Positions 7,500 to 13,127 of a stretch of 13,127 nt of DNA are shown piece by piece. This DNA is from Clostridium sp. CAG:448 (lineage in GTDB: Bacteria; Bacillota; Clostridia; Oscillospirales; CAG-272): the NCBI GenBank assembly GCA_000433415.1, contig FR890540.1, positions 1-13,127 on the forward strand, in the 5' to 3' direction. A model generated the notes under the pieces. That model saw only the letters and a list, made by a program, of their open reading frames with translations. It did no database searches and was not told the DNA's origin. A program made the translations under genes and the position numbers. Numbering within the stretch: position 1 is the first letter of the stretch; every line of letters begins with the position of its first letter.

Positions 7500-7991
7500 T
7501 CACGCTTTGCCGTCAAAAGCAAAGACGAACAATTCGTTTTGCACTCTGAAATCCCGCCACAGATTCAGAATGTCTTCCAATACTTCTTTCTTGATTCTTG
7601 CCTTGAAAATTTTTTGCGGATCGCCGTCCTTTTCTGCTTGCTTAAGGTCGGTATGGTAAAGATCATAAAAGTTGACCCGCATAAATACTTCGGGGTAAAG
7701 TGAAATTGCCATGATTTCTTTTTGATCCTCGGGCAATGTGCGATAACAGTCCGCTATCTCTGGGAACTGCCCGATTAAATTCTGAAATCTTTTGCTCATG
7801 AGTGCGATTGCCTGCTCCGTTCCGGAGAGAAGCCCCGCACTGATTGCGGCATGATAAATGCCGGCTTTTAACTGCAAGGCTCCCCGCTCGGTGGGATGAC
7901 TTTTGTCTACCGATGCTGCGTCTGCTTGGCAAGCCGCATACTTTTCTTTTGTAATCGTCAAGAAACCGTTCAATATCTCCTGCTTGTTCAT
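7500..7991 (-). CDS. Hypothetical protein, first gene of the regulatory operon
   Basis: I do not recognise this 163-residue protein. It is predicted soluble and mostly helical, with no signal peptide or membrane segment. Visible stretches include NKQEILNGFLTITKEKYAAC, KAGIYHAAISAGLLSGTEQA and a basic, charged C-terminal third (KARIKKEVLEDILNLWRDF). The ATG at 7991 lies 11 bases after AAAGGTGG (8003-8010); a GTG at 8006 is possible but overlaps that site. It precedes the ArsR/DUF2087 gene by 19 bases and is the only non-regulator of the operon, so it may be the ligand-responsive partner or the effector whose dose the two HTH proteins control. This is inference from gene order only. Base composition is low in GC compared with flanking genes. 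Confidence 0.75.
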   Translation of the reverse strand: MNKQEILNGFLTITKEKYAACQADAASVDKSHPTERGALQLKAGIYHAAISAGLLSGTEQAIALMSKRFQNLIGQFPEIADCYRTLPEDQKEIMAISLYPEVFMRVNFYDLYHTDLKQAEKDGDPQKIFKARIKKEVLEDILNLWRDFRVQNELFVFAFDGKA

Positions 7992-8033
7992 ATATAGAAT
8001 ATCCACCTTTCTGTTGTTGCCGGTTATACTGAT

Positions 8034-8062
8034 ATTATACGCATCTAATCACTTGTTGCCAA
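8034..8062 (-). promoter_or_regulatory. Sigma-A promoter of the hypothetical / ArsR-DUF2087 / XRE operon
   Basis: On the - strand TTGGCA (8062-8057) and a perfect TATAAT (8039-8034) are 17 bp apart. The start would be near 8027, giving a leader of about 35 bases to the ATG at 7991. Confidence 0.85.
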
Positions 8063-8087
8063 TACTATTTTGATAGATTTCTAATCA
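8044..8087 (-). repeat. Pair of TGATTAGA direct repeats at the operon promoter
   Basis: TGATTAGA (- strand) occurs at 8051-8044, inside the -35/-10 spacer, and at 8087-8080, upstream of the -35, 36 bp apart. The placement would suit operators for one of the two encoded HTH proteins. This is suggestive only, since 8-bp AT-rich repeats can occur by chance. Confidence 0.35.
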
Positions 8088-8167
8088 ATTGAACCGATGG
8101 TTGAAAAAATAATGGTGGATGGTCTTCATTCGGTCTGCGACATCACCGGATCTGTTATCCCGGCAAA

Positions 8168-8205
8168 GAAAGCCCCGGAGAAATTCCGTTCGGAACTCTC
8201 CGGGG
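8168..8205 (-). terminator. Terminator of the pgk-tpiA operon
   Basis: CCCCGGAGA (8173-8181) pairs with TCTCCGGGG (8197-8205). An inner TTCCG/CGGAA stem makes a tight loop. On the - strand CTTTCTTTG follows. It lies 42 bases after the tpiA stop. Confidence 0.8.
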
Positions 8206-8247
8206 TAAAAGTTATGATTGGGGAAAAACGCAACAGATCGCTGTCTC

Positions 8248-9015
8248 TCAGTTTGCGGCGTCTACAATTGCCTTGAACTTTGCGGCAACGAGGGAAGCAC
8301 CGCCGATCAGACCACCGTCAACATTCTCTTTGGCGAGAAGCTCTGCGGCATTCTTCTCATTCATGGAGCCACCGTACTGGATGGTCGTGGATTCGGCAAC
8401 CTCTTCGCCGTAGATTTCGGCAAGTGCCGCGCGAATCTGTCCGCAGGTTTCGTCAGCCTGTTCCGGTGTAGCGGTCAAGCCGGTGCCGATTGCCCAGACG
8501 GGCTCATATGCGATGATGACATTCTTCATATCTTCTGCGCTGACGCCCTCCAGATCCAGCTTGGTCTGCATGGACACAACCTCGCGGGTGATGCCGGACA
8601 GGCGCTGTTCCTTGACTTCGCCCAGGCAGAGAATGACCTTCATGCCCGCAGCAAGCGCTGCCTTGACGCGCTGATTGACGGTTGCGTCGGTCTCGCCGAA
8701 ATACTGTCTGCGCTCCGAGTGACCGATGATGACGTACTTGACGCCGCATTCGGTCAGCATACGTGCACTGACCTCGCCGGTGTATGCACCGTGGTCGGCA
8801 AAGTGGACATTTTCCGCACCGATGTGAATGTTGGATCCTTCAGCTGCCTTCTGTGCTGCTGCAATGGTGACGTAGGGGGCGCAGAAGACGATATCACAGG
8901 CGTCCTTGCCCGCGACAAGGGGTTTGACCTCATTGATGAATGCGGTTGCTTCAGCGGGTGTAAAGTTCATCTTCCAGTTACCCGCAATAACGGTTCTTCT
9001 TTTTTCGGGTTTCAT
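8248..9015 (-). CDS. tpiA: Triose-phosphate isomerase
   Basis: The 255-residue product interconverts dihydroxyacetone phosphate and glyceraldehyde 3-phosphate in glycolysis and gluconeogenesis. It is a complete single-domain TIM barrel with the usual landmarks: GNWKMN (K15, substrate binding), GHSERR (H99, general acid), AYEPVWAIGTG (E171, catalytic base plus the flexible lid loop), QYGGSMN and GLIGGASL (phosphate binding). Length is typical of the family. A good AAGGAT-type ribosome binding site precedes the ATG. It lies 30 bases after pgk on the same strand and shares its promoter; a terminator follows. Confidence 0.98.
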   Translation of the reverse strand: MKPEKRRTVIAGNWKMNFTPAEATAFINEVKPLVAGKDACDIVFCAPYVTIAAAQKAAEGSNIHIGAENVHFADHGAYTGEVSARMLTECGVKYVIIGHSERRQYFGETDATVNQRVKAALAAGMKVILCLGEVKEQRLSGITREVVSMQTKLDLEGVSAEDMKNVIIAYEPVWAIGTGLTATPEQADETCGQIRAALAEIYGEEVAESTTIQYGGSMNEKNAAELLAKENVDGGLIGGASLVAAKFKAIVDAAN

Positions 9016-9045
9016 ACTCTTTATCCTTCTTTCGTTGACAGTCGT

Positions 9046-10359
9046 TCAGGCGTCCTGCAGGCAGGCAATGCCGGGCAGTTCCTTGCCCTCCAGGAATTCC
9101 AGCGAAGCGCCGCCGCCGGTGGAGATGTGTGTGATCCGGTCAGCAAAGCCGAGCTGTTCGCAGGCTGCCGCGGAGTCGCCGCCGCCGACGATGGTGATGG
9201 CATCCGAGTCAGCCAGCGCCTGTGCAACGGCAATGGTACCCTTGGCAAGCGTCGGGTTTTCAAACACGCCCATCGGGCCGTTCCAGACGACGGTTTTTGC
9301 ATTCTTGACTGCATCTGCATACAGTGCCATGGTCTTGGGACCGATGTCCAGACCCTCCACATCTGCGGGGATCTTGTCGGAGTCCACAACGCTGACCTCG
9401 ATCGGTGCATCGATCGGGTTGGGGAAGCCTGCGGCAACCGTGGTGTCGATGGGCAGGAGCAGCTTGACGCCCTTTTCCTCTGCCTTCTTCATCATTTCCG
9501 CACAGTATTCGATCTTCTCACTGTCAAGCAGGGACTTGCCGACGCCGTAGCCCTTTGCGGCAAGGAAGGTGTATGCCATACCGCCGCCGATGATCAGGGT
9601 GTCAACCTTGCCGAGCAGGTTGTTGATAACATTCAGTTTGTCGGAGACCTTTGCGCCGCCGAGAATGGCAACGAAGGGACGTTCCGGATCCGCCAGAGCC
9701 TTGCCCATGATCGAGATTTCTTTTTCGATCAGGAAGCCGCAGACGGCGGGCATTCCGGTGTACTGTGTTACGCCGGCAGTGGAAGCATGTGCGCGGTGCG
9801 CAGTGCCGAATGCGTCATTGACAAAAATGTCCGCAAATGCAGCGAGCTTGCGGGAGAATTCCTCGCCGTTCTTTTCCTCGTCTGCGGTGAAACGGGTGTT
9901 CTCCAGAAGAACGATGTCGCCGGGCTTCATAGCGGCAACCTTTTCCTGTGCGTCAGGACCGACGGTATCCGCTGCAAAGACCACACCGCCGCCGAGCAGC
10001 TCGTTGAGCTTGTCGGCAACAACGGCAAGGGAGCACTTTTTCAGATCCTTCTTTGCCTTTTCCAGTGCGGCAGCGGTTGCAGCCTCCTGCTCTTCTGCCG
10101 GCAGAGCGGCGATTGCGGCGGTTTCTTTCTTGTTCAGTTTGATTTTGGCATCGAAAACATTGTGGGGTTTGCCCATGTGCGAGCAAAGGATGACCATTGC
10201 GCCTGCGTCACGCAGGAACTTGATGGTAGGAAGCGCTTCGACAATCCGCTTGTCGGAGGTGATTACGCCGTCCTTCACCGGTACGTTGAAGTCGCACCGT
10301 ACCAGACATTTTTTTCCGGCAACGTCAATGTCCCGGACCGTCTTTTTGTTGTACGTCAT
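9046..10359 (-). CDS. pgk: Phosphoglycerate kinase with an N-domain insertion
   Basis: This 437-residue enzyme makes ATP and 3-phosphoglycerate from 1,3-bisphosphoglycerate and ADP. Landmarks include VRCDFNVPV (R21, D23, N25), LLENTRF, GTAHRAHAS, LGGAKVSDK, VWNGPMGVFE and GGGDSAA for nucleotide binding. The usual length is about 395-400; the excess is an extra Lys/Glu/Ala-rich helical segment, about residues 67-107, directly after the SHMGKPH loop. That loop is normally SHLGRPK, so the substrate-contacting Arg is Lys here (K64). The ATG at 10359 is chosen because AAAGGTGG (10368-10375) stands eight bases upstream; an in-frame GTG at 10371 falls inside that site. It is the first gene of pgk-tpiA, behind a consensus promoter, as befits high expression. 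The other glycolytic genes (gap, gpmI, eno) are not adjacent in this window. Confidence 0.97.
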   Translation of the reverse strand: MTYNKKTVRDIDVAGKKCLVRCDFNVPVKDGVITSDKRIVEALPTIKFLRDAGAMVILCSHMGKPHNVFDAKIKLNKKETAAIAALPAEEQEAATAAALEKAKKDLKKCSLAVVADKLNELLGGGVVFAADTVGPDAQEKVAAMKPGDIVLLENTRFTADEEKNGEEFSRKLAAFADIFVNDAFGTAHRAHASTAGVTQYTGMPAVCGFLIEKEISIMGKALADPERPFVAILGGAKVSDKLNVINNLLGKVDTLIIGGGMAYTFLAAKGYGVGKSLLDSEKIEYCAEMMKKAEEKGVKLLLPIDTTVAAGFPNPIDAPIEVSVVDSDKIPADVEGLDIGPKTMALYADAVKNAKTVVWNGPMGVFENPTLAKGTIAVAQALADSDAITIVGGGDSAAACEQLGFADRITHISTGGGASLEFLEGKELPGIACLQDA

Positions 10360-10396
10360 TTTTTTATCCACCTTTCAGGCAAATTTTTACACATAC

Positions 10397-10425
10397 ATTA
10401 TAGCACACTCCCCTATCCTTGTCAA
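10397..10425 (-). promoter_or_regulatory. Consensus sigma-A promoter of pgk-tpiA
   Basis: On the - strand TTGACA (10425-10420) and TATAAT (10402-10397) match consensus in all twelve bases with a 17-bp spacer. This predicts strong, largely constitutive transcription. The start would be near 10390, about 30 bases before the pgk ATG. Confidence 0.93.
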
Positions 10426-10506
10426 TCATTTTCCCGAAAGAAAATCGTCTGATATCCGGTATCGGATGGCGGTTCTTGCCTGCTGTGAGATTCGGAAACA
10501 TTGTGC

Positions 10507-10535
10507 TTGCATTTTCTCGGGAACTCTGTTATAAT
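10507..10535 (+). promoter_or_regulatory. Sigma-A promoter of tcdA-rnhA
   Basis: TTGCAT (10507-10512) and TATAAT (10530-10535) are 17 bp apart, with TGT before the -10 giving an extended -10. It is divergent from the pgk promoter. Initiation near 10542 would leave almost no leader for an ATG at 10548, supporting the start at 10572. Confidence 0.82.
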
Positions 10536-10571
10536 AGCAGAGAAGAAATGAAACGAAAGAGAGATGGAATC

Positions 10572-11324
10572 ATGGCGGTCGAAGAGGAGTGGAGCAGAAC
10601 GGCGTTGGTCGTGGGGGAAGAAGGATTGGAACGGCTGCACCGGGCAAGGGTTGCGGTTTTCGGCGTCGGCGGCGTCGGCGGATATGTTTGTGAGGCACTT
10701 GCCAGGGCAGGTGTCGGTGCGCTGGATCTCTTTGACCGCGACGTAGTGAGCCTTTCCAATATCAATCGGCAGGTGATCGCGCTGCACTCCACCGTGGGGC
10801 AGTACAAAACCGATGTGATGGCGGCGCGTATCCGGGACATCAACCCGGCGTGCCGTGTGCAAACGCATGCGGTGTTTTATCTGCCGCAAACTGCGGATGC
10901 CTTTGATCTTTCCCTCTACACTTATATCGCGGATGCCGTTGACACGGTTGTTGCCAAAGCGGAGCTGGCGGTGCGTGCGCAGGCAGCCGGTGTTCCTTTG
11001 ATTTCGGCGATGGGGGCGGGGAATAAGACCGACCCGTCCCGCTTCCGGGTTTCCGATATTTCCAAAACAGAGGTTTGCCCGCTTGCCAAGGTCATGCGTC
11101 GCGTTTTGCGGGAGCGCGGTGTCCGGCATCTGAAGGTCGTCTGGTCGGATGAGGCGCCGCGTTTGTCAACGGCGGAGCGCGATCCGGAAAGCGGGAAAGT
11201 CCCCCCCGGAAGCCTTTCTTTTGTTCCGCCGGTGGTGGGATTGCTGATGGCGGGGGAAATTGTGCGCGGCATTGTTGCCGACGGGGCACTGCGCACGGAG
11301 AACGAGGAGGAAAAAGGCGAATGA
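10572..11324 (+). CDS. tcdA: tRNA threonylcarbamoyladenosine dehydratase (E1-like, TcdA/CsdL/YgdL)
   Basis: This 250-residue protein belongs to the ThiF/MoeB/HesA E1-like family, and the overall pattern fits TcdA, which uses ATP to dehydrate t6A at position 37 of ANN-decoding tRNAs to cyclic ct6A. Near the start are WSRTALVVGEEGLERL and the nucleotide-binding loop VAVFGVGGVGGY (residues 27-38). DLFDRDVVSLSNINRQ holds the ATP-contacting Asp and Arg-Gln. ADAVDTVVAK, SAMGAGNKTDPSRF, a Cys in TEVCPLAKVMRR, and PPGSLSFVPPVVGLLMAGEI complete the signature. The ATG at 10572 fits the family N-terminus; an in-frame ATG at 10548 would add eight basic residues and sits too near the transcription start. 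The stop overlaps the rnhA start by four bases, indicating translational coupling. Confidence 0.93.
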   Translation: MAVEEEWSRTALVVGEEGLERLHRARVAVFGVGGVGGYVCEALARAGVGALDLFDRDVVSLSNINRQVIALHSTVGQYKTDVMAARIRDINPACRVQTHAVFYLPQTADAFDLSLYTYIADAVDTVVAKAELAVRAQAAGVPLISAMGAGNKTDPSRFRVSDISKTEVCPLAKVMRRVLRERGVRHLKVVWSDEAPRLSTAERDPESGKVPPGSLSFVPPVVGLLMAGEIVRGIVADGALRTENEEEKGE

Positions 11325-11758
11325 AACAGGTACAGATCTATACGGACGGCGCCTGCCGCGGCAATCCCGGTCGCGGCGGATGGGGGGCAATTCTGGTGTA
11401 TGCCGGTCAGGAAAAAGAATTTTGCGGCGGTGAACGGATGACAACCAACAACCGGATGGAACTGACCGCAGTAATCCGTGCATTGTCGGCGCTCCGCGAA
11501 CCGTGCGAGGTTACTCTGACGACCGATTCCCGATACGTTGTAGACGGTATTACAAAAGGATGGGCAAAATCCTGGCGTGCGCGTGGCTGGATCAAGTCGG
11601 ATAAATCTCCCGCGCTCAATTCCGATCTGTGGGGAACCCTTCTGGAGCTGTTGGAACGCCATCAGGTCACGTTTGTCTGGGTACGGGGACATAACGGACA
11701 CCCTTATAACGAGCGTTGCGACGCGCTTGCCACAGCATTCGCGGATTCCCTGGCCTGA
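11321..11758 (+). CDS. rnhA: Ribonuclease HI
   Basis: The 145-residue enzyme cuts the RNA strand of RNA-DNA hybrids, removing Okazaki primers and R-loops in the cytoplasm. It shows all four carboxylates and the catalytic histidine: YTDGACRGNPG (D9), NNRMELTAVI (E47), TTDSRYVVDGI (D69), and VRGHNGHPYNERCD (H124 and D134). The basic handle region WAKSWRARGWIKSDKSPALN, typical of bacterial type HI, is present. Length is normal. The ATG overlaps the tcdA stop in ATGA, with GAGGAGG about ten bases upstream, so it is co-translated with tcdA. A hairpin terminator follows at 11801. Confidence 0.97.
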   Translation: MKQVQIYTDGACRGNPGRGGWGAILVYAGQEKEFCGGERMTTNNRMELTAVIRALSALREPCEVTLTTDSRYVVDGITKGWAKSWRARGWIKSDKSPALNSDLWGTLLELLERHQVTFVWVRGHNGHPYNERCDALATAFADSLA

Positions 11759-11796
11759 TGCCCGGTTCCGGCACAATGAGAACCGTATAAGTGCAA

Positions 11797-11834
11797 AGAA
11801 AAACCGCAGGTATCTTTACAGACGCCTGCGGTTT
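11797..11834. terminator. Convergent terminator between rnhA and spoVM
   Basis: AAACCGCAGG (11801-11810) pairs perfectly with CCTGCGGTTT (11825-11834). On the - strand the stem is followed by a T-rich tract (TTTTTCTTTG), so it best ends the spoVM transcript, whose stop is five bases away. On the + strand only three T follow, giving weaker termination of tcdA-rnhA. Confidence 0.8.
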
Positions 11835-11838
11835 ACTG

Positions 11839-11931
11839 CTATGTTTTAGCCTGCTTTTTCCGATTGCCACCGAACAGTTTACGTACGAGCGGAGAGAGAA
11901 ATTTCGGACAGCGGATGACTCGGATTTTCAT
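11839..11931 (-). CDS. spoVM: SpoVM, small peripheral membrane peptide of spore coat assembly
   Basis: This 30-codon gene starts MKIRVIRCPKFL, continues SPLVRKLFGG and ends in a basic tail (NRKKQAKT). It aligns without gaps to B. subtilis SpoVM (26 residues, MKFYTIKLPKFL followed by GGIVRAMLG), including MK at the start, Pro9, the exact PKFL block, and an amphipathic helix over residues 11-21. SpoVM is made in the mother cell, recognises the convex forespore membrane through this helix and anchors SpoIVA to start coat and cortex assembly. The ribosome site AAGGGGGG (11946-11939) is seven bases from the ATG, a strong signal for so short a gene. A sigma-E-like promoter lies upstream and a terminator starts five bases after the stop. 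The tail is a few residues longer than in Bacillus. Confidence 0.88.
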   Translation of the reverse strand: MKIRVIRCPKFLSPLVRKLFGGNRKKQAKT

Positions 11932-11954
11932 GTAACATCCCCCCTTCATGTGTC

Positions 11955-11983
11955 AGTGTATGCGGGCAAAGGGGAAAATGTTG
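11955..11983 (-). promoter_or_regulatory. Sigma-E-like promoter of spoVM
   Basis: On the - strand CATACACT (11962-11955) matches the sigma-E -10 pattern CATACANT. About 13 bp upstream lies CAACATTT (11983-11976), a partial match to the AT-rich sigma-E -35 (ATATT-like). It lies between the nucleoside hydrolase stop (11990) and spoVM, which would give mother-cell-specific expression as in B. subtilis. The -35 match is imperfect. Confidence 0.55.
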
Positions 11984-11989
11984 CGGAAA

Positions 11990-12961
11990 TCAGTTCTCGG
12001 GGACGGAAAATTGCCGGATGCGGCGATTTAACTCTGCCTGCAGGGTCTGATCGTCCGCAACCTTTTGCATGGGGTAGATTGTGCCCGCCTCATTGGGAAC
12101 AAAAACGGTTGCATCCGGAAGATCGGGAATTTCCGCATAAAATTCCAGCCTGCCGGGCGGGTCAAGCCGATAGAGCGCGCCTTCACCCATGACGGCGAAC
12201 TGCACCGCGGTCAGGTCAAAGCTGGAGTTGTTGCAGACACCTGCGGTATACATTTCATAGGATTTGTAAATGGGGTTTTTCTGCATCTGCGGGGTTTCGC
12301 AAATGCCGTCGAACCCGGTGCGGAAGGTGTATCCGACGTTGAAGTGAGACAGGTAAATCGGGGCTTGCCAGCCGTCAAAAACATGTTTCGCCGCGACATA
12401 GTCGCAGATGATATTGCACTCGCGTCCGCGGGGGAGAAGTGCCGCCATGGAAACCATAGCGTATATCTTCTGCCGGACCAATTCCGCACCGGACAGGGGA
12501 CTGTACGCATCCGGACCGGAAGCAAGCAATGCGGCAAGACAGTTGAACATGCCGATGGAGATTACGGTTACGGAATGATCTGCGGCATCTGCAAGCAGAC
12601 TCCGGTAAAAGGATACCGGATTTTCCGGTGTGAGTGTTCCGGTGCGATATGCGTCAGAGAAATGCTCGGCAACGAAGGTGTTGTACTTGTGGCAGGAGGC
12701 GTCGTCCATAAAACCGGGTTTGTCCCATTGCGCAATGCGTTCAATCGGATAGTTGCAGAAACGTGCCACGGCATCTATGGTACCGGTCCCGGCATTGTTG
12801 GAGGTGCAGTTGCACACACCCAGAATCGGAAAGCCGTATTCCTTGGCATATGAAATCAGGACGGCAAGTGCGCCTACATCGTCACAGTCGGGACCGATGT
12901 CCGTATCCAGAATGACCGGTCCGGGGCGTTCGCACAAAGGGATGTATCTTCTTTGTTCCAT
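11990..12961 (-). CDS. Nucleoside hydrolase (IUNH)-like protein
   Basis: This 323-residue protein is a member of the inosine/uridine-preferring nucleoside hydrolase superfamily, calcium enzymes that cut the N-glycosidic bond of ribonucleosides. The calcium/ribose site appears as VILDTDIGPDCDDVGAL (D19, D21, D27, D28), with a DxDxGxDxDD spacing one residue longer than the classical DTDPGxDD. The core strand TVISIGMFNCLAALL corresponds to the IxxGPxTNLA segment with changes. ECNIICD near 181-187 may bind ribose, and SSFDLTAVQFAV supplies a late Asp (D249), where classical enzymes have His-Asp. The substrate is therefore open. AAAAGGAG (12975-12968) lies six bases before the ATG. It follows trpS by 30 bases on the same strand and is probably transcribed with it; there is no metabolic link to trpS. 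spoVM follows with its own promoter. Confidence 0.82.
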   Translation of the reverse strand: MEQRRYIPLCERPGPVILDTDIGPDCDDVGALAVLISYAKEYGFPILGVCNCTSNNAGTGTIDAVARFCNYPIERIAQWDKPGFMDDASCHKYNTFVAEHFSDAYRTGTLTPENPVSFYRSLLADAADHSVTVISIGMFNCLAALLASGPDAYSPLSGAELVRQKIYAMVSMAALLPRGRECNIICDYVAAKHVFDGWQAPIYLSHFNVGYTFRTGFDGICETPQMQKNPIYKSYEMYTAGVCNNSSFDLTAVQFAVMGEGALYRLDPPGRLEFYAEIPDLPDATVFVPNEAGTIYPMQKVADDQTLQAELNRRIRQFSVPEN

Positions 12962-12991
12962 AGTATACTCCTTTTCTTAACCATTGGTTGA

Positions 12992-13127
12992 TTATTTAAT
13001 CTGAATGAATCCGATTTTGCGCTGTACTTTGGCAAGCGTGCGGTTCGCGACTGCATTTGCCTCTGCGGCGCCCTTTTTCATTTGTGCCTCCAGCGCCGCC
13101 TTGTCGCTCATGAAAGCCTTGAAGCGC
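12992..13127 (-). CDS. trpS: Tryptophanyl-tRNA synthetase, C-terminal end (partial)
   Basis: Only the last 44 residues are in the window: RFKAFMSDKAALEAQMKKGA, then AEANAVANRTLAKVQRKIGF and IQIK. Closing pattern K-x-G-A-x-x-A-x-x-x-A-x-x-T-L-x-K-V-x-x-K-I-G-F is the usual end of bacterial class I TrpS, the enzyme charging tRNA-Trp. The remainder, including the HIGH and KMSKS motifs, would lie to the right. No terminator is seen between this stop and the nucleoside hydrolase gene. Confidence 0.85.
   Translation of the reverse strand, partial: RFKAFMSDKAALEAQMKKGAAEANAVANRTLAKVQRKIGFIQIK

Noticed and set aside
8003..8015. Identical GAAAGGTGGATA upstream of pgk (10365-10376) and of the 163-residue protein gene (8002-8013)
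   Set aside because: Both copies sit at ribosome-binding distance and contain AAAGGTGG, so shared Shine-Dalgarno function explains the match better than a common operator.
8218..10452. A 744-codon open frame on the + strand across tpiA and pgk
   Set aside because: It is antisense to two unmistakable glycolytic genes, and its translation is Cys/Gly/Asp-rich with no recognisable domain. The frame is open because of codon bias in the real genes.
12065..12853. A 262-codon open frame on the + strand across the nucleoside hydrolase gene
   Set aside because: It is antisense to a gene with clear family motifs and a strong ribosome site; no motif is seen in the antisense product.

Overview
The window reads as chromosome from an endospore-forming member of the Clostridia (Bacillota), most likely a gut-type Oscillospirales/Eubacteriales lineage. 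The evidence is strong AAGGAG-type ribosome binding sites, consensus sigma-A promoters, a SpoVT sequence, a tiny SpoVM gene behind a sigma-E-like promoter, and generally mid-to-high GC content. The exact genus cannot be named from the sequence alone.

Left edge (1-1020): the right end of an integrated mobile element. The C-terminal tail of a large serine recombinase runs in frame, without a stop, into the last ~159 residues of the sporulation regulator SpoVT. The first ~30 SpoVT residues are absent, so the element appears to sit inside spoVT and this is one attachment junction. A terminator follows.

Middle (1090-6600, + strand): two monocistronic genes, each with its own promoter and terminator. 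The first encodes a 1235-residue exported, membrane-anchored multidomain protein with two lectin-like regions, a GH99/GH71-like TIM barrel and a CBM9-like domain. The second encodes a 428-residue metal-dependent amidohydrolase of the imidazolonepropionase/Xaa-Pro dipeptidase-like group.

Regulatory island (6700-8090, - strand): an AT-rich three-gene operon with a good sigma-A promoter. It encodes an unrecognised 163-residue protein, an ArsR-type HTH protein with a C-terminal DUF2087 domain, and a small XRE-type HTH protein. Its base composition differs from its neighbours, which suggests acquisition.

Housekeeping block (8170-11760): pgk and tpiA form a glycolytic operon on the - strand behind a fully consensus promoter and ending in a clear terminator. 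Divergent to it are tcdA (tRNA ct6A dehydratase) and rnhA (RNase HI), overlapping by four bases. The Pgk carries an unusual ~40-residue helical insertion.

Right edge (11800-13127, - strand): the 3' end of trpS is followed by a nucleoside-hydrolase family gene and then by a 30-codon gene recognised as spoVM. spoVM has a sigma-E-like promoter and ends at a bidirectional terminator shared with rnhA. No rRNA, tRNA or CRISPR array was seen.

The most interesting signal is the recombinase::SpoVT chimera. It suggests a mobile element that interrupts a sporulation gene and whose integrase tail depends on whether the element is integrated, possibly comparable to the sporulation intervening elements of Bacillus (skin in sigK).
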